Assembly (NCBI RefSeq): GCF_964355755.1 | Contig: NC_092672.1 | Location: 14,318,501-14,382,500 of the forward strand | Reading direction: 5' to 3' | Source: Antedon mediterranea | Taxonomy: Eukaryota > Echinodermata > Crinoidea > Comatulida > Antedonidae | Length of the DNA stretch: 64,000 nt | Program-made: the position numbers and the translations under genes | Notes under the pieces: model-generated | Told to the model about the DNA's origin: nothing | Databases searched by the model: none | What the model saw: the letters and a program-made list of their open reading frames with translations, nothing else | Shown here: positions 1-10,844 of the stretch, one piece after another | How the letters are laid out: each line of letters begins with the position of its first letter | How positions within the stretch are numbered: the first letter of the stretch is position 1

Positions 1-524
1 CAAAATGTCAAAAATTGTGTCAAGTGTCTTTAAATTTACAGCAACAGCTATGATGAGTGTGCGCTATGAAATCGTAAATCTTGCAATTGTTCTGAAATCG
101 TACATCCTAATAAGTTGTCAAAATATGGTTCCCAGTAAAGTTGTCCTTTAAGATTTAACCAAGGCAATATAAGATAACCTAAACCTCTATCTAACCTAAC
201 AGAATGCTGAGCTCACCTTCCCAAGATAGGAACTCGAAACAGTCATTGATCTTATGAATGATCTTGATCAAATACCAATAACAGTACATATTCTCTGTAG
301 CGCGGTGTCTGTTAAGGGGCATGGAACTGATTGTGTAACATCCACAGATAAACCATATGATCTGCAGAACTCAGCACCCTGTTGTTAGATTGCCTTGTTT
401 TAACAAGCGGAGTATAAAAACCAAATATGCAAGAAATGTCTACTCTTGAAAACATTAAACAAGCTTGATAAATATAACTATTTTAATAAAACATGTTCTG
501 TCATGGGTTTATATAGGTTGTTAC

Positions 525-692
525 CTTGGCCTGTACTGACTGCTCTAGGGCAGAAGACAGCCTTCTACACGCCTCTTCAGCCTCCTGTCTCTTCACCATG
601 TTTTCTTTGGATTCCTTTCTAGCTGTGGCCAAGTCCTTCAATAATTTTTTCTTCTCATTTTCATGAGATTCATTAATTGACTGTAATTTTTC
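525..692 (-). CDS. CCDC150: CCDC150-like, second visible coding exon
   Basis: A 168-base exon (56 codons, phase 0 at both ends) with a CTGCAG acceptor and an AAG/GTAA donor. The peptide begins EKLQSINESHENEKKK and ends SSALEQSVQAK; it is highly charged and coiled-coil forming. It follows directly, in frame, from the exon ending at 1044. The sequence resembles the part of vertebrate CCDC150 just after its conserved N-terminal block (the human segment around DRLNAIQEEHSK). CCDC150 is a long coiled-coil protein of poorly defined function. The gene continues beyond position 1; I could not identify the next exon in 1-524. Confidence 0.72.
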
Positions 693-1043
693 CTGCAGAA
701 TTGGTAAAAAGAAATTGTAAGATAAAAATAATTTAGTTTATAAAACTGATGATTCTTTATTTATTTGTTTAAATGTGTACAATGATAAATCAAGTAAATT
801 ATCTTTGTTCATAAATTTAAGAAAATCATCAAATCAACAGAATAGTGTAGCTATCAAAATTGTAGGCAGGTCACACATATACAGGAGTGAAAACAAACCT
901 CTAATAGTACGGAAGTAACTAGATGTGGAGGTAATGCCTATTTTAAACTAAAATTTTACAATATTTTAAGGGGGGGGGGGAGGCGGGAGGGAAATTGTTA
1001 TTAAAAATATTAGAAATAATCATGATTCTATGAATGAGCAAAC

Positions 1044-1400
1044 CTTATTATATTGAGCTTGTTCACTTCTTAAATGACACTGAGCTTGGATATTACACAG
1101 GTTTAATTTTAGGGTTTGCAGCGTGCTTTCATTACGACAAACTCTGCTAACTAAGGTTTCATAATTCCTCTGTAAAATCTCTGCATCTCCAGTCTTGGCT
1201 ATGAAGGGAGACAGTGGCTTGGTATGTTGGCTGCTTTGATCACCTTGACTGCAATCAAATCCCACATGTTCTAGCTGTCTTACTAAGTTAACAGTTTCCG
1301 TTTCTGCAGCTTTTAGTTTTTCTTCAAGTGCTTTCATTGCTTTTCCATCGTTAGCTTTCATATTGTAAGATTTTGATGGCGGAATTGTGGTTCGTGGCAT
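1044..1400 (-). CDS. CCDC150: CCDC150-like, first coding exon (start codon)
   Basis: This exon codes for 119 residues from the ATG at 1400 to the donor at 1044 (AAG/GTTTGC). The diagnostic block is residues ~73-105: EILQRNYETLVSRVCRNEST followed by LQTLKLNLCNIQ. It lines up with human CCDC150 (ILWKNCEFLVNRMCRLES, then MQSLKMNIFRLQ). A heptad-like segment at residues ~19-45 suggests a short coiled coil before it. A strong acceptor, TTTTTTCTTCCAG, ends at 1437, so the exon probably starts at 1436 with 36 bases of 5' UTR and an upstream non-coding exon. The intron to the next exon (693-1043) carries a G-rich tract near 970-990. Orthology rests on remembered family sequence, not on a search. Confidence 0.75.
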
Positions 1401-1436
1401 TTTTCTGATTTTATTTTAGAAATACTAGCTATAAAA

Positions 1437-1967
1437 CTGGAAGAAAAAATGTATATTATAAATTTTTAATAAAACATTCGCCATATCTAAGTAACGGCAG
1501 GTTGGAAAGAATTAAAACTAGGAGTAAATTGTTCCCAATATATACATTTATATTCAGTTTAACAGATGATATCACTTGAAAATGACCAGAAGTTGTGGTT
1601 ATTGACCTTTGACATAATTTAATAAGTTTATTCTATATTATATATAAACATAAATTAATAAATATTTGTCATAGAGAGGCAATTTTAATGTCACATTGTT
1701 CACAATATATATGTTTATACTTGCCATAATGCACATTTTGATTATTGTATTAAAATCCTGTAGAGAGCCTATCGGGGTGGAGATTAATTCAAAGAGGTAC
1801 AGTATGAGGGTGGGGGAGGGGTTTAGGGGTGGAGGTGTGCTGGCATGCGGTGGGTGTTTTGTTAACATATATATTATATCTTAATTTAAAGAGAGCACTG
1901 ACCCTGGTGTTTAATTACTCGAAGCAATAACTCCAATAATCTATTTCACATTTTCCTATCTCCTCCT
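1437..1967. other. Upstream flank of the CCDC150-like gene, nothing recognised
   Basis: AT-rich sequence. Short open frames at 1638-1884 on both strands overlap each other and have no recognisable protein features. An upstream non-coding exon or promoter of the minus-strand gene may lie here, but I see no convincing TATA box or donor. Confidence 0.4.
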
Positions 1968-2841
1968 ACGATAATTGTTTTTAATAGCTGAAAACTGGTT
2001 GAACAGCTCGAGCACAGTATCATAATGTTGAAGACACGCCAATTTAAAAAATACTATTTTGATAGATTTAATATACGTTTATACAAATGTATTGATTTGC
2101 GATGAATGGAACATTCCAATCTCTCAGACTCCCAGTTAAATTTATGAGCCCTTGGTTTAACACAAGTAGGTAAATTTATGGGCCCTTGGAGAATAAAACT
2201 TATATATAGTATTGCAATACTTTGACAATATTGTAAATATTGTACGTATTAACCATTTTTGGTCGCCATTTGAATCGAAATTGTCTTACTGTGAATGTGG
2301 TTACTGTTAGATATATAAACAAAATATACAAAGAACATTTATTACTGTGACTATGGGTAGATTACTGACAGTTGCTTCTCAACGTTTGTATTAATTAATA
2401 ATTTTTAAAAATATAAACGTCGTAGTGGTGTATCATTACATGTACTTTACTATTTCAATTTTTAAAAAGTTTTATAAATCGTAAATGTTTTACTGTGTTT
2501 AGTGGTATATTATTGATAGGCCTAATAAACATTTAAAACAATATTTCGTTACTGAGTGGATAGAGAATATATTTAAAAATTGTTCTTCCCATCCTCATCT
2601 CCATCCTCCAACTCTAATGTTATTATACAAAACACAAATTGGGCTTGTTTAAATGAGTTCAAATAAAAAAATTGGATTCATTTTTAAGACAAGGCCTAAT
2701 TCCCAGGGTGCTAATTTTACATAAATCATCGTGTCTATTTATTCGTTTCTGTAAACGACAATGTACTATAGTCCTGCGGTACGTACATTTTTTACGCTGA
2801 AATTACTGTGTATTAGAGAACCATCTGTGGACACGACCTAG
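1968..2841 (+). repeat. ~890-bp dispersed repeat, copy A
   Basis: This segment recurs in reverse complement at 20574-21458. Shared landmarks, in order, are a stretch around ATAGCTGAAAACTGGTTGAA, a block around ATTGATTTGCGATGAATGGA, a block with GGTTACTGTTAGATATATAA, a block around GTATCATTACATGTACTTTA, and a right end at GGACACGACCTAG. Similarity stops at 1968 and about 2841. There is no long open frame, no terminal inverted repeat and no poly(A) tail, so the class is unknown; a non-autonomous element or solo terminal repeat is possible. Confidence 0.7.
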
Positions 2842-2872
2842 ATGGTACGAGCGAAGCGAGCGTACCATCTAG
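2838..2872. repeat. Perfect 12-bp inverted repeat (hairpin)
   Basis: CTAGATGGTACG at 2838-2849 and its exact reverse complement at 2861-2872 surround an 11-base loop. It sits exactly at the right edge of the dispersed repeat. The second copy of that repeat at 20574 lacks the hairpin, so it belongs to the insertion site or to a separate small element. Confidence 0.7.
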
Positions 2873-3404
2873 TAATTCCAATTAACTGAATGTACAGTAC
2901 AATCAATGTCTTTCAGAAAGTGAAGCAGAATGGTCAGAAGTTATTGGACCACATTATACAGTGTTAATACTGTATGTCTTGGGGTTTACTTACTTAAAGA
3001 TTTATTGAATACTTTTCTCACATGGACCAAATGCAAAGGACCCACAGTTCGATCGATACTGTATATATCCGATGCAAAGCCCATTTATAGGCCATAGAGT
3101 ACCCTAAAGGTTCATTTGGGTAAATCAATATGATAGCTTTTTCCATACATGACAAACATCCAGGTATCTCCAGTAAAGGGCATGTATGGCCCATAGAGTA
3201 TCCAGAAGTTACCCATGGTTGACTTAAGGATCGAGGGTGCACAGACAGGCTTTTCAAATGCATTGATCCAATACAGGGGCCAAATGTAGAACTGAACATA
3301 CAGTAGTGAACCGCGATGACCATTTTAGGCAAATCCATATAGGTTCCTTAAGGATTGAGAGTGCCCCGATCGTCTGTCAATCAGTAGAGCTAGCTAGTAC
3401 TAGG
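2873..3404. other. No gene recognised
   Basis: Unique-looking sequence. A 106-residue open frame on the minus strand (3018-3338) has no conserved features or splice context that I recognise, and I do not call it. Confidence 0.4.
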
Positions 3405-3650
3405 GCAACGGCAGCTTTGCCAGCGATAACATTTTAATTATGCCGTAGCAAGCCTGTCTCAAATAATGCCAGATTAGGAAAAATAATGGCAAATCCCCAA
3501 AGTGTGGCCCTAAACAGCGCGAGCAACGGTTGCATGTCTAAAAAACGTCTGTAAAACCCCAACTGACACAAAATGAGGCCGTTCAAAACTTATATTTTTA
3601 GTTGTGTGTGTAACTAATAATTCCCAATATCTGGTGTGTGAAAATGGTCC
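3405..3650 (+). repeat. Dispersed direct repeat, copy 1 of 2
   Basis: The stretch with TTGCCAGCGATAA, AATAATGCCAGATT, GTGGCCCTAAACAGCG and ATATTTTTAGTT recurs in the same orientation at 5112-5302 with substitutions and small indels. The AATAATGCCAG motif appears again near 9940-10045, next to a retrotransposon end, suggesting a wider family. No coding capacity is seen. Confidence 0.65.
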
Positions 3651-3707
3651 TGGTACGATTCGGCTCCGAGACAATTCGCCACACTTAATTTATTGGCATT
3701 GTTTGAT

Positions 3708-4480
3708 CGCCGTGGTTAGGATTCCGGCACCGGAACTCAACTGCACAGCGTTAAGGAATCCGACACGCTATTACGCATGCCCAGATCGAGGTAATCGGCG
3801 ACTCTATACCATGGAGGTTTTTATACCTCATACACGTCTCTCTATACTTATCAACAGCGATGGATCATTCATAGCTGCGCCACACGGCGAACTAGCCTAG
3901 ATGTCTACTAATATGGGATCCACTAATCTAGGCTAGGGCTACCAGTTAAACGTGACCAGTGGGCCTATAGTATTTATTTTGTAATTAAAAAGTGGTTGCT
4001 TCATTCATATATAAACTTCATATCATTATGAATTATATAATTACATGACTAGTTTTATGATTTTTCATAACGCATTATACTGTACATAACAACATGCAAT
4101 CCCAAGTTGATTTTTTGACGGCAGCCACCGCGTGGATGTGAAAAAACTGTTCGGGAAGTCAGGGTCGCAACGCTAAAAACAGCATTACGATTCTTAGATA
4201 GATACTGATACTTATTAATATCATTATAATTATTTTAACGCGTGGCGTAGTCGTATTTTAATTATTAATTCATGTATGGCATACGCCAAGTTTCATCCAT
4301 CGCTCGCGCAACGACTATCTAGGCTACAGAAAATATATATATAACACTCCGACTCTCCGTGGTGTGGCACTGCACTGCAAGCTTTTATTCACTTCCCAGA
4401 GCTCTGGGCATGCGCAATAGCGTGTCGGATTCCCTAACGGTGGGCAGTTGAGTTCCGGTGCCGGAATCCTAACCACGGCG
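3708..4480. mobile_element. Snapback / non-autonomous DNA transposon with ~78-bp inverted ends
   Basis: The left arm 3708-3785 begins CGCCGTGGTTAGGATTCCGG. The right arm 4403-4480 is its reverse complement with about six differences. The interior of about 615 bp has no transposase. Flanks at the tips do not show an obvious target duplication, so the exact ends are uncertain. An internal inverted pair (TAGCCTAGA / TCTAGGCTA, about 3893-3937) adds a smaller stem. Confidence 0.6.
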
Positions 4481-5111
4481 TTGTTCGATATGCATGTTAT
4501 AAGTATAAAATAAGCTTTTTTTATTTTCAGAGAGATTATGAGGTAGTATAGGGATATAAAAGATACAATAAAACAAATATTTTGAAAATATTGCCCTCTG
4601 TTGGCCGCTTGGCGAATGCACGAAATAAACAAATTACAAAGTTTTCGAAGTAATAAATTGATTATAAAATTACGGTTTTTTTTTGTAATTTATTTAAGCC
4701 TATATTATATCAACATTGTCAATATCAATAAATACGGATTGTTAAACACCTTTAAAAACTTGATAAATACCCCCAAAAAATGAATATGAATTTGCTCTGA
4801 AGTGAGACGTTTCGGCCCAATAGTCCTGGGCCGAATCGTCTCAGGGCCGAATTGTCCCGGATTCAGTACTAGAGCCTAGAGGCCTAGCCTAGTACTAGTA
4901 AGCCTAGCAGGCCTAGAACCTAACTAACTAGAGACCTAGTCTGTTTAAATCTTTGATTTAACCTACTACCTCTTCTGCTTACGTTTTCAAATTCTAGATA
5001 GGTCTAGGCCTAGGCTTAGGCTCTACAAAATTTTAAATTATCGCCTCCTTTTTTTTGAATTACACCTTTCTCTTCCTCCTTTTTGTTTTGATTAATTTTG
5101 GAACGCTGGGT
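4481..5111. other. Low-complexity intergenic sequence
   Basis: No gene recognised. The stretch 4810-4860 repeats a GGGCCGAAT[C/T]GTC motif, also loosely present inverted near 3655-3680. 4860-5025 is rich in CTAGGCCTAG-type short palindromes. Confidence 0.4.
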
Positions 5112-5302
5112 CAGCGTTGCCAGCGATAAAATTTAAATTATGCCGTATCCTGTCTCAAATAATGCCAGATTGGGAAAAATAATGCCAGATCCCCAAAATG
5201 TGGCCCTAAACAGCGCCACCAACGGTTTTGTCGTACAAAATTTATATTTTTAGTTTTGTGAGTAATAACTAATAATTCTAAATATCTGGGGTGCGAAAAT
5301 GG
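5112..5302 (+). repeat. Dispersed direct repeat, copy 2 of 2
   Basis: Second copy of the repeat at 3405-3650, 1.7 kb downstream and in the same orientation. The two copies bracket the snapback element. Confidence 0.65.
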
Positions 5303-5379
5303 TAATTGCAAATGACACCAACACCAACCCCCACCCCTACCCCACCCCAAAAAAAAAAAAACCTGTTACACAGGGTTCT

Positions 5380-5708
5380 AGGACACCTACCCCCTAGACA
5401 GTTACCCCCCGGATGTTTACCACCCGGACAACTACCCCTTAGGACAACTACCCCCCGGACAACTACCCCCCGGACAACTACCCCCCCCCGGACAACTACC
5501 CCCCCGGACAACTACCCCCCCGGACAACTACCCCCTTAGGACAACTACCCCCTTAGGATAACAACCCCCCGGACAACTACCCCCCGGACAACTACCCCCC
5601 GGACCCGGACAACCACCCCCTTAGGACAACTACTCCCTTAGGATAACTACCCCCCGGGTAACTACCCCCCGGTCAACTACCCCCCGGTCAACTACCCCCC
5701 CCCCCCCC
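5380..5708. repeat. C-rich minisatellite, ~15-16 bp unit
   Basis: About 20 imperfect units of GGACAACTACCCCCC, variants with CCTTAGGACAACTAC, ending in a C homopolymer (5691-5710). The complementary strand has runs of 5-8 G every 15-16 bases, so G-quadruplex formation is plausible. Open frames across it on both strands only reflect the lack of stops in the unit. Confidence 0.9.
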
Positions 5709-5769
5709 CCATCCAAAAGTAGACAAATATATAGGACCGGTTTCTGTAAAAATGAAATCATCTGTTTTT

Positions 5770-6240
5770 AACGGGTGTTTCGAAACTAGAGACCCGAGAC
5801 CAGAGACCTGACACGAGACCCAATACGAAAAGGGAGACCTATATTTGGGTCTCCCTTTTCGTATATTAGGGTCTCCCTTTTCGTATAGTGTGGTCTCTCT
5901 TTTCGTATAGTGGGGTCTCCCTTTTCTTATAGTGGGTCTCCCTTTTCTTATAGTGGGTCTCCCTTTTCGTATATTTGGGTCTCCCATTTTGTATATTTGG
6001 GTCTCCCTTTCGTATAATTGGGTCTCCCTTTTCGTATATTTAGGTCTCCCTTTTCGTATATTAGGGTCTCCCTTTTCGTATAGTGGGGTCTCCCTTTTCG
6101 TATAGTGGGGTCTCCCTTTTCGTATAGTGGGGTCTCCCTTTTCGTACGTGGGTCTCCCTTTTCGTATATTTAGGTCTCCCTTTTCGTATTGGGTCTCGGG
6201 TCTCTGGTCTCTGGTCTCTAGTTTCGAAACACCCGTTTTT
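5770..6240. repeat. Minisatellite (GGGTCTCCCTTTTCGTATA) inside inverted-repeat arms
   Basis: About 17 units of 19-21 bp, core GGTCTCCCTTTTCGTATA, occupy roughly 5823-6195. They are framed by an inverted repeat: left arm 5770-5848 containing GGTGTTTCGAAACTAGAGAC, right arm 6165-6240 containing CTAGTTTCGAAACACCCG. The first unit on the left is itself the reverse complement of the array core, so the whole block can fold back. No coding function. Confidence 0.85.
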
Positions 6241-6897
6241 AACCGATTATTCTGTTTAACAGCACGCTAGACCCTAGATGTGCTAGATTTAAAGTACCGT
6301 ATTTATTGAAAAAACGGCCTGGGCTGTTTATTGTTTAGGTGGTTTTTAGGTGGACATTTATTGGAAGAAAGTTGTTTATTCAATGGGAGGGGGAATAATC
6401 TAATGGAAATAGACGCCGATTATTCCATATGATGTTTCATGGGAGTGACATGGTCACCGTTTATTTCAGGGGAATTTATTTAAAGATCGACGTTTATTCG
6501 GTGAGTGAACATTGAGGTCAAATATCAAAAGTGATATTATTCTTCAAGTGTACAAAAATACATATATGACAAATTTGAGACAAAAATTAATTCTTTTAAG
6601 ACCAGTGGTTATCGAAGCATTGTCCTGACGCAAAAATTATTATTATTATTAGCGAACCCAGTCTTTACAGTAAATACAGGGAGTACTATATAATACGTTC
6701 GACTATCCTATGATCATGTGTGACAATCTTCAGTTTATACCAGGCTATATTTATGTTCAATCTTTTACTTTTGTTTACAATAATGAATAGTAATTCGTCA
6801 AAGTAACGAATTAAAATATAGTTATTAATTCCTATTATACACTGTTGCAGAGTCAGGTTGTTGAATGGTCTGGGTGGTTAGGGTGTTCTAAAGGGAT
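6241..6897. other. No gene recognised
   Basis: AT-rich spacer between the pyrimidine minisatellite and the G-rich minisatellite. 6300-6510 contains several loosely repeated GTTTATT / GGTGG motifs. No open frame or RNA gene is supported. Confidence 0.4.
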
Positions 6898-7155
6898 AGT
6901 TTTCTGGGTGGTAATTGTCCGGGGGGTAATTGTCCGGGGGGTAATTGTTCCTAGGGGGTAATTGTCCGGGGGGTAGTTGTCCGGGGGGTAGTTGTCCTAA
7001 GGGGGTTGTTGTCCTAAGGGGGTAGTTGTCCGGGGGGTATTTGTCCGGGGGTAGTTGTCCTAAAGGGGTAGTTGTCCTAAGGGGGTAGTGGTCCAGGTGG
7101 TGGTTGTCCGGGGGGTAGTTGTCCGGGGGATAAATGTCCAGGGGGTGAATATCCG
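6898..7155. repeat. G-rich minisatellite, inverted relative to 5380-5708
   Basis: About 16 units of GGGGGGTAGTTGTCC, i.e. the reverse complement of the unit at 5380-5708, with the same CCTAAGGGGGTAG variants. With the other array it forms the outer arms of a ~1.8-kb nested palindrome. The G-rich strand is plus here and minus in the left array. Confidence 0.9.
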
Positions 7156-7184
7156 GATACGGTTACGCAGCCATGGAAATTTAT

Positions 7185-8400
7185 AATTTTTGAACTGAAA
7201 TATGAGAGCTGCTCGATGGCCGGGATCTTTGCACTTAATTTCAAATATGAAAAGATCTTAGCCCACCATAATTAGAAAATAGCAATTATAATTTAAAATA
7301 GGAAATAAAAAAAAATATTTTGAGTGTCTCCAGGACCTCAGCCCCACCATGGTTGATAAGAAAATTTGGACAAATACGTACCTACTCGATGGCCGGAAAT
7401 GGCACTTAATTTAAAATATGAAAAAAAAATATATTTATTAGTGTCTCCATGATCTTAGCCCACCATAGTTCGAAAATGGAAATTATAATTTAAAATAGGA
7501 AATCAAAATATATATTAATTGTGTCTCCAGGACCTCGACCCCACCATGGTTGGGGCTGAGGTAAGAAAATATGAAAAAAATAGAGCTGCTCAATGGTCGG
7601 AAATGGCACTTAATTTCAAATATAAAATAAAAATATATTTATTAGTACCTCCAGGATCTTAGCCCATGATAGTTTTGAAAGTACCAATTATAATTTAAAA
7701 TAGGAAATAAACAAATATATTAAGTGTTTCCAGGACCTCAGCCCCACCATGGTTGGGGCTGAGGTAAAACAAATTGGAAAAATAGAGCTGCTAGATGGCC
7801 GGAAATGGCACTTAATTTAAAATATGAAATCAAAATATATTTATTAGTGTCTCCATGATCTTAGCCCACCATAGTTTGAAAATGGCAATTATAATTTAAA
7901 ATAGGAAATCAAAATATATATTAATTGTGTCTCCAGGACCTCAACCCCACCATGGTTGGGACTGAGTTAAGAAAATATGAAAAAAATAGAGCTGCTCACT
8001 CAATGGCCGGAAATGGCACTTAATTTCAAATGTGAAATAAAAATATATTTATTAGTACCTCCAGGATCTTAGCCCACGATAGTTTTGAAAGTGCCAATTA
8101 TAATTTAAAATAGGAAATAAAAATATATATTAAGTGTTTCCAGGACCTCAGACCCACCATGGTTGGGGCTGAGGTAAAACAAATTGGAAAAATAGAGCTG
8201 CTAGATGGCCGGAAATTGCACTTAATTTTATAAAAATGTATAAGAGTCCCTAGGACCTCGCCCCATCATGGTCACTGAGAGGTGAAGAACATTTGGAAAT
8301 ATAGGGTTGCTACGACGATGCAAATGGAACATAATTTGAAATATGGAAAATAAATTCTCTAGAAGAAATTCTTTTTAAAATTAGAGCTTCTAGTTACCGG
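7185..8400 (+). repeat. ~204-bp tandem satellite, about six units
   Basis: The marker GCACTTAATTT recurs near 7233, 7402, 7604, 7808, 8012 and 8218, i.e. every ~204 bp after a shorter first unit. Each unit holds two related ~100-bp halves. One carries CTCCAGGACCTCAGCCCCAC with CATGGTTGGGGCTGAGG; the other carries TCTTAGCCCACCATAGTTT. So the 204-bp period is a higher-order dimer. The last unit (8218-8400) is more diverged. A single reverse-complement copy of one half lies in a CLCA intron at 59295-59410. Confidence 0.85.
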
Positions 8401-8719
8401 AAATTGCCATTTTAAGGGTTGGGGTAGGGGTGTGGCCACTTATGATTATGAACTGAAAAAACAAAACCGCTTTCATAATGTTTTCGTTCAATCGTCTCTA
8501 TATCTGGGGATCCAATAACCTGCATGGTCTCTGAAATAGAGCAACATAATTGGCCAATAGCTAGCCTCTTCGGATTTGTTGTGCTGCCTATATCGCACAC
8601 ACGGTAGTTTTCGAGCAGCCTTCCTATCCGAAGAGTCGATGAAGTCCGAAACGAAAGGATGGAAGAACTATTGTACGGAAAACCCGAACAGATCTGTTTT
8701 TACGATATGATATTGTTTT

Positions 8720-9909
8720 CATTTTTTTCATTTCTTTATTCGACAACAAGCGGTCCAGGGATTGCGACAGCAACAGAGCACCATAACACATTTGTGTCCG
8801 CAATCCCTGTAACATACAACTTAATACAAGTTAAAAATGAATATAAAGTATACAGAATATATAAAAAATTTAATTAATTTGTATTACTGTGTTACACCAT
8901 TTAAAATACTCCTATACAATTAAAATAAATTTAGCGTTGATCAAGCAGATATTTTTTCAATTTCGACAGGAAATTTTTCAAAGGAAGAGTAACTGCTTGA
9001 TCTTTGATTATGGAGGGTAGTGATGACCATATAACAGGAAAATTGTTGATAGACGAATATTTTAAAGTATCGGTACGTGCAAAAGGGTGAACAAATGTGA
9101 GTAATTCAGGATGGCGTTGATTGATATGGATATTGTTATTTACAGTACTACAAAAAGTTACATTATAAAAACAACGAAATATAAAGGAAATTAAAATCAT
9201 TAAACGTCTATCACGTAAGGATAACCAACCCAAAGTTATTAAACGTTCGTCGTATGATATAGGTCCGCAGTGGGGTCCCAGAATACGTCTAGAGGCCCGT
9301 CGCTGAACCTGTTCGAGGCGTTTTATGTGTCCTCCATTTCTGGGGCCCCACGCCGGTAAACCATACTCTAGAATAGGTAGCACCAAAGTTTTGTACAGAC
9401 ACGAAATCGCGTCTGGAGAGCAATTTCCGGCTACAGAAAAAATAAAGCCTAACATTCGATTAGCTTTAGATATTAGATTATCAATTTGAACATTCCAATT
9501 CAGTTTAGAATCGATATGTACTCCTAAATGTTTATGGCTATCAACCACCGCAATTGTCTCACCATTAAGAAAGTACAACGGCTTAACAAAGTTACGCTTT
9601 CTGGTGATATGCATTAATTTAGTTTTGTTGACATTGAATTTCATTTGATTCTTATCAGCCCAATTAGATAAAATATTTATATCATTTTGCAAATTAACAA
9701 TATCGTTGGCATTTTGTCTGTGTCTATATAGTATTATATCATCTGCAAAAAGAAAACATTCAGAAGAAACATTATGATTAACATCGTTCACAAACATATT
9801 GAATAAAATTGGACCAAGACAACTGCCCTGAGGTATACCCGATGTGACTGGAAGTGTAAGGTGATATGTATTAACAAAATATTTTATTTTTGTTCTGTGG
9901 TAATATTAT
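8720..9909 (-). pseudogene. 5'-truncated non-LTR retrotransposon: RT C-terminal half
   Basis: The open frame ending at 8931 reads on the minus strand from about 9909. It begins within the RT domain at TSGIPQGSCLGPILF (the block preceding the catalytic motif), then CFLFADDIILY (FADD catalytic aspartates, ~9745-9765), then the thumb KHLGVHIDSKLNW, YKTLVLPILEYGLPAWGP and the C-terminal tail found in Jockey/CR1-type LINEs. An in-frame stop near 9909 and loss of everything upstream (endonuclease, fingers) mark it as 5'-truncated. The downstream 3' UTR (to ~8720) holds an inverted repeat CAGGGATTGCG / CGCAATCCCTG. This is a transposon relic, not a host gene. Confidence 0.85.
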
Positions 9910-10078
9910 TTTTTTGGTTGTTCAAAAAACACAAAATTATGCCAGATTATGCTAAAAACGGCTAAATAATGCCGCGGCATTATGCCAGATGCCGTGGGCC
10001 TCCAAATAATGCCAAAAAGCATAATAATGCCAGAAATGGCAACTATGCGCTGGGTGCGCTATTTTCTATGGAACGCCA

Positions 10079-10552
10079 GAGCCGCCGCATTATGTTTTTT
10101 CCAGGTTTTTTGTTATTAGGTTAAGAAACTATAGAGGGCCTGAATCCATGCATTAATATTCAAATGTGACGGAAAACCCTGGAAATAGTTTTCACGCGAA
10201 AATGAGCGTCGCGCTGGTATTATGGTAGCTGCTACTGCTAAGCTTTCCTGCTATGTTAAAATTCAATATTTATTATCCTCAGTGAAAAAGTTGTTGTTGA
10301 ATATGCCGTGATTTAATTGTCAGAAACATGATCGTCAGTCGGTGGCTCGGGAGTTTCGATAATAAGTACGTTAGTCTCATTAATAATATGCATGAGACTC
10401 TGTGACGACATGCTTTAACGTGACGTCATTTTACTTTAGCTGCATTTGAGAAGTAGTCACCCGGCCATGAGCTCATGTATGCCTCATGAATATTCATAAT
10501 AAATGCACGACCTCTATAGTTTCTGCCTTAACCTAATAGGGAAAAAATAATG
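10079..10552. mobile_element. MITE-like element with inverted ends
   Basis: The left end (GCATTATGTTTTTTCC, then ATTAGGTTAAG and AAACTATAGAGG) is mirrored at 10485-10552. The right copy lacks a 12-base insertion of the left and has four extra bases after TTAAG. The ~300-bp interior has no transposase. The outer limit is fuzzy and no target duplication is clear. Confidence 0.6.
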
Positions 10553-10730
10553 CGACCCGGATGCCTTTTGTTTTTACAGTGTTATTTTATTTTCATAAGA
10601 GAACATTCTCAACCTAATTAGTGCAAAGTCCCCATAAAATTAAATCAGTAATTGAAAATGTTGGAAATCTGTAATAGGTATACTAGTCTTTTGAATGTAG
10701 GTAGTCTAAGTAATGAAAAGGTCACCAGTA

Positions 10731-10844
10731 AACAAGGCCATGCACATGGCTGGCCCAGTCGCGTGCGCAAATTTGAGTTAGTGTTTACCGACTGACCGAC
10801 CAACCAACCGACCGACATAGTGAGCTATAGAGTCGACTAAAAAT
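10731..10844 (+). mobile_element. Short copy of the (GACC)n dispersed element
   Basis: The left part AACAAGGCCAT...AGTCGCGTGC...TAGTGTTTACCGAC and the right part GACCGACATAGTGAGCTATA match the two ends of the 17722-18440 element, joined directly at the GACC tract. This looks like an internal deletion between the GACC microsatellites. Confidence 0.65.

Noticed and set aside
3018-3338. 106-residue minus-strand frame
   Set aside because: No domain, signal or splice context; composition is compatible with a chance open frame.
5278-5539. Overlapping open frames on both strands through the C-rich minisatellite
   Set aside because: They arise because the tandem unit lacks stop codons; composition is Pro/Thr or Gly/Val only, with no start context or conservation.
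8412-8877. Small frames on both strands between the satellite and the LINE
   Set aside because: They overlap each other and the LINE 3' UTR hairpin; no protein features.
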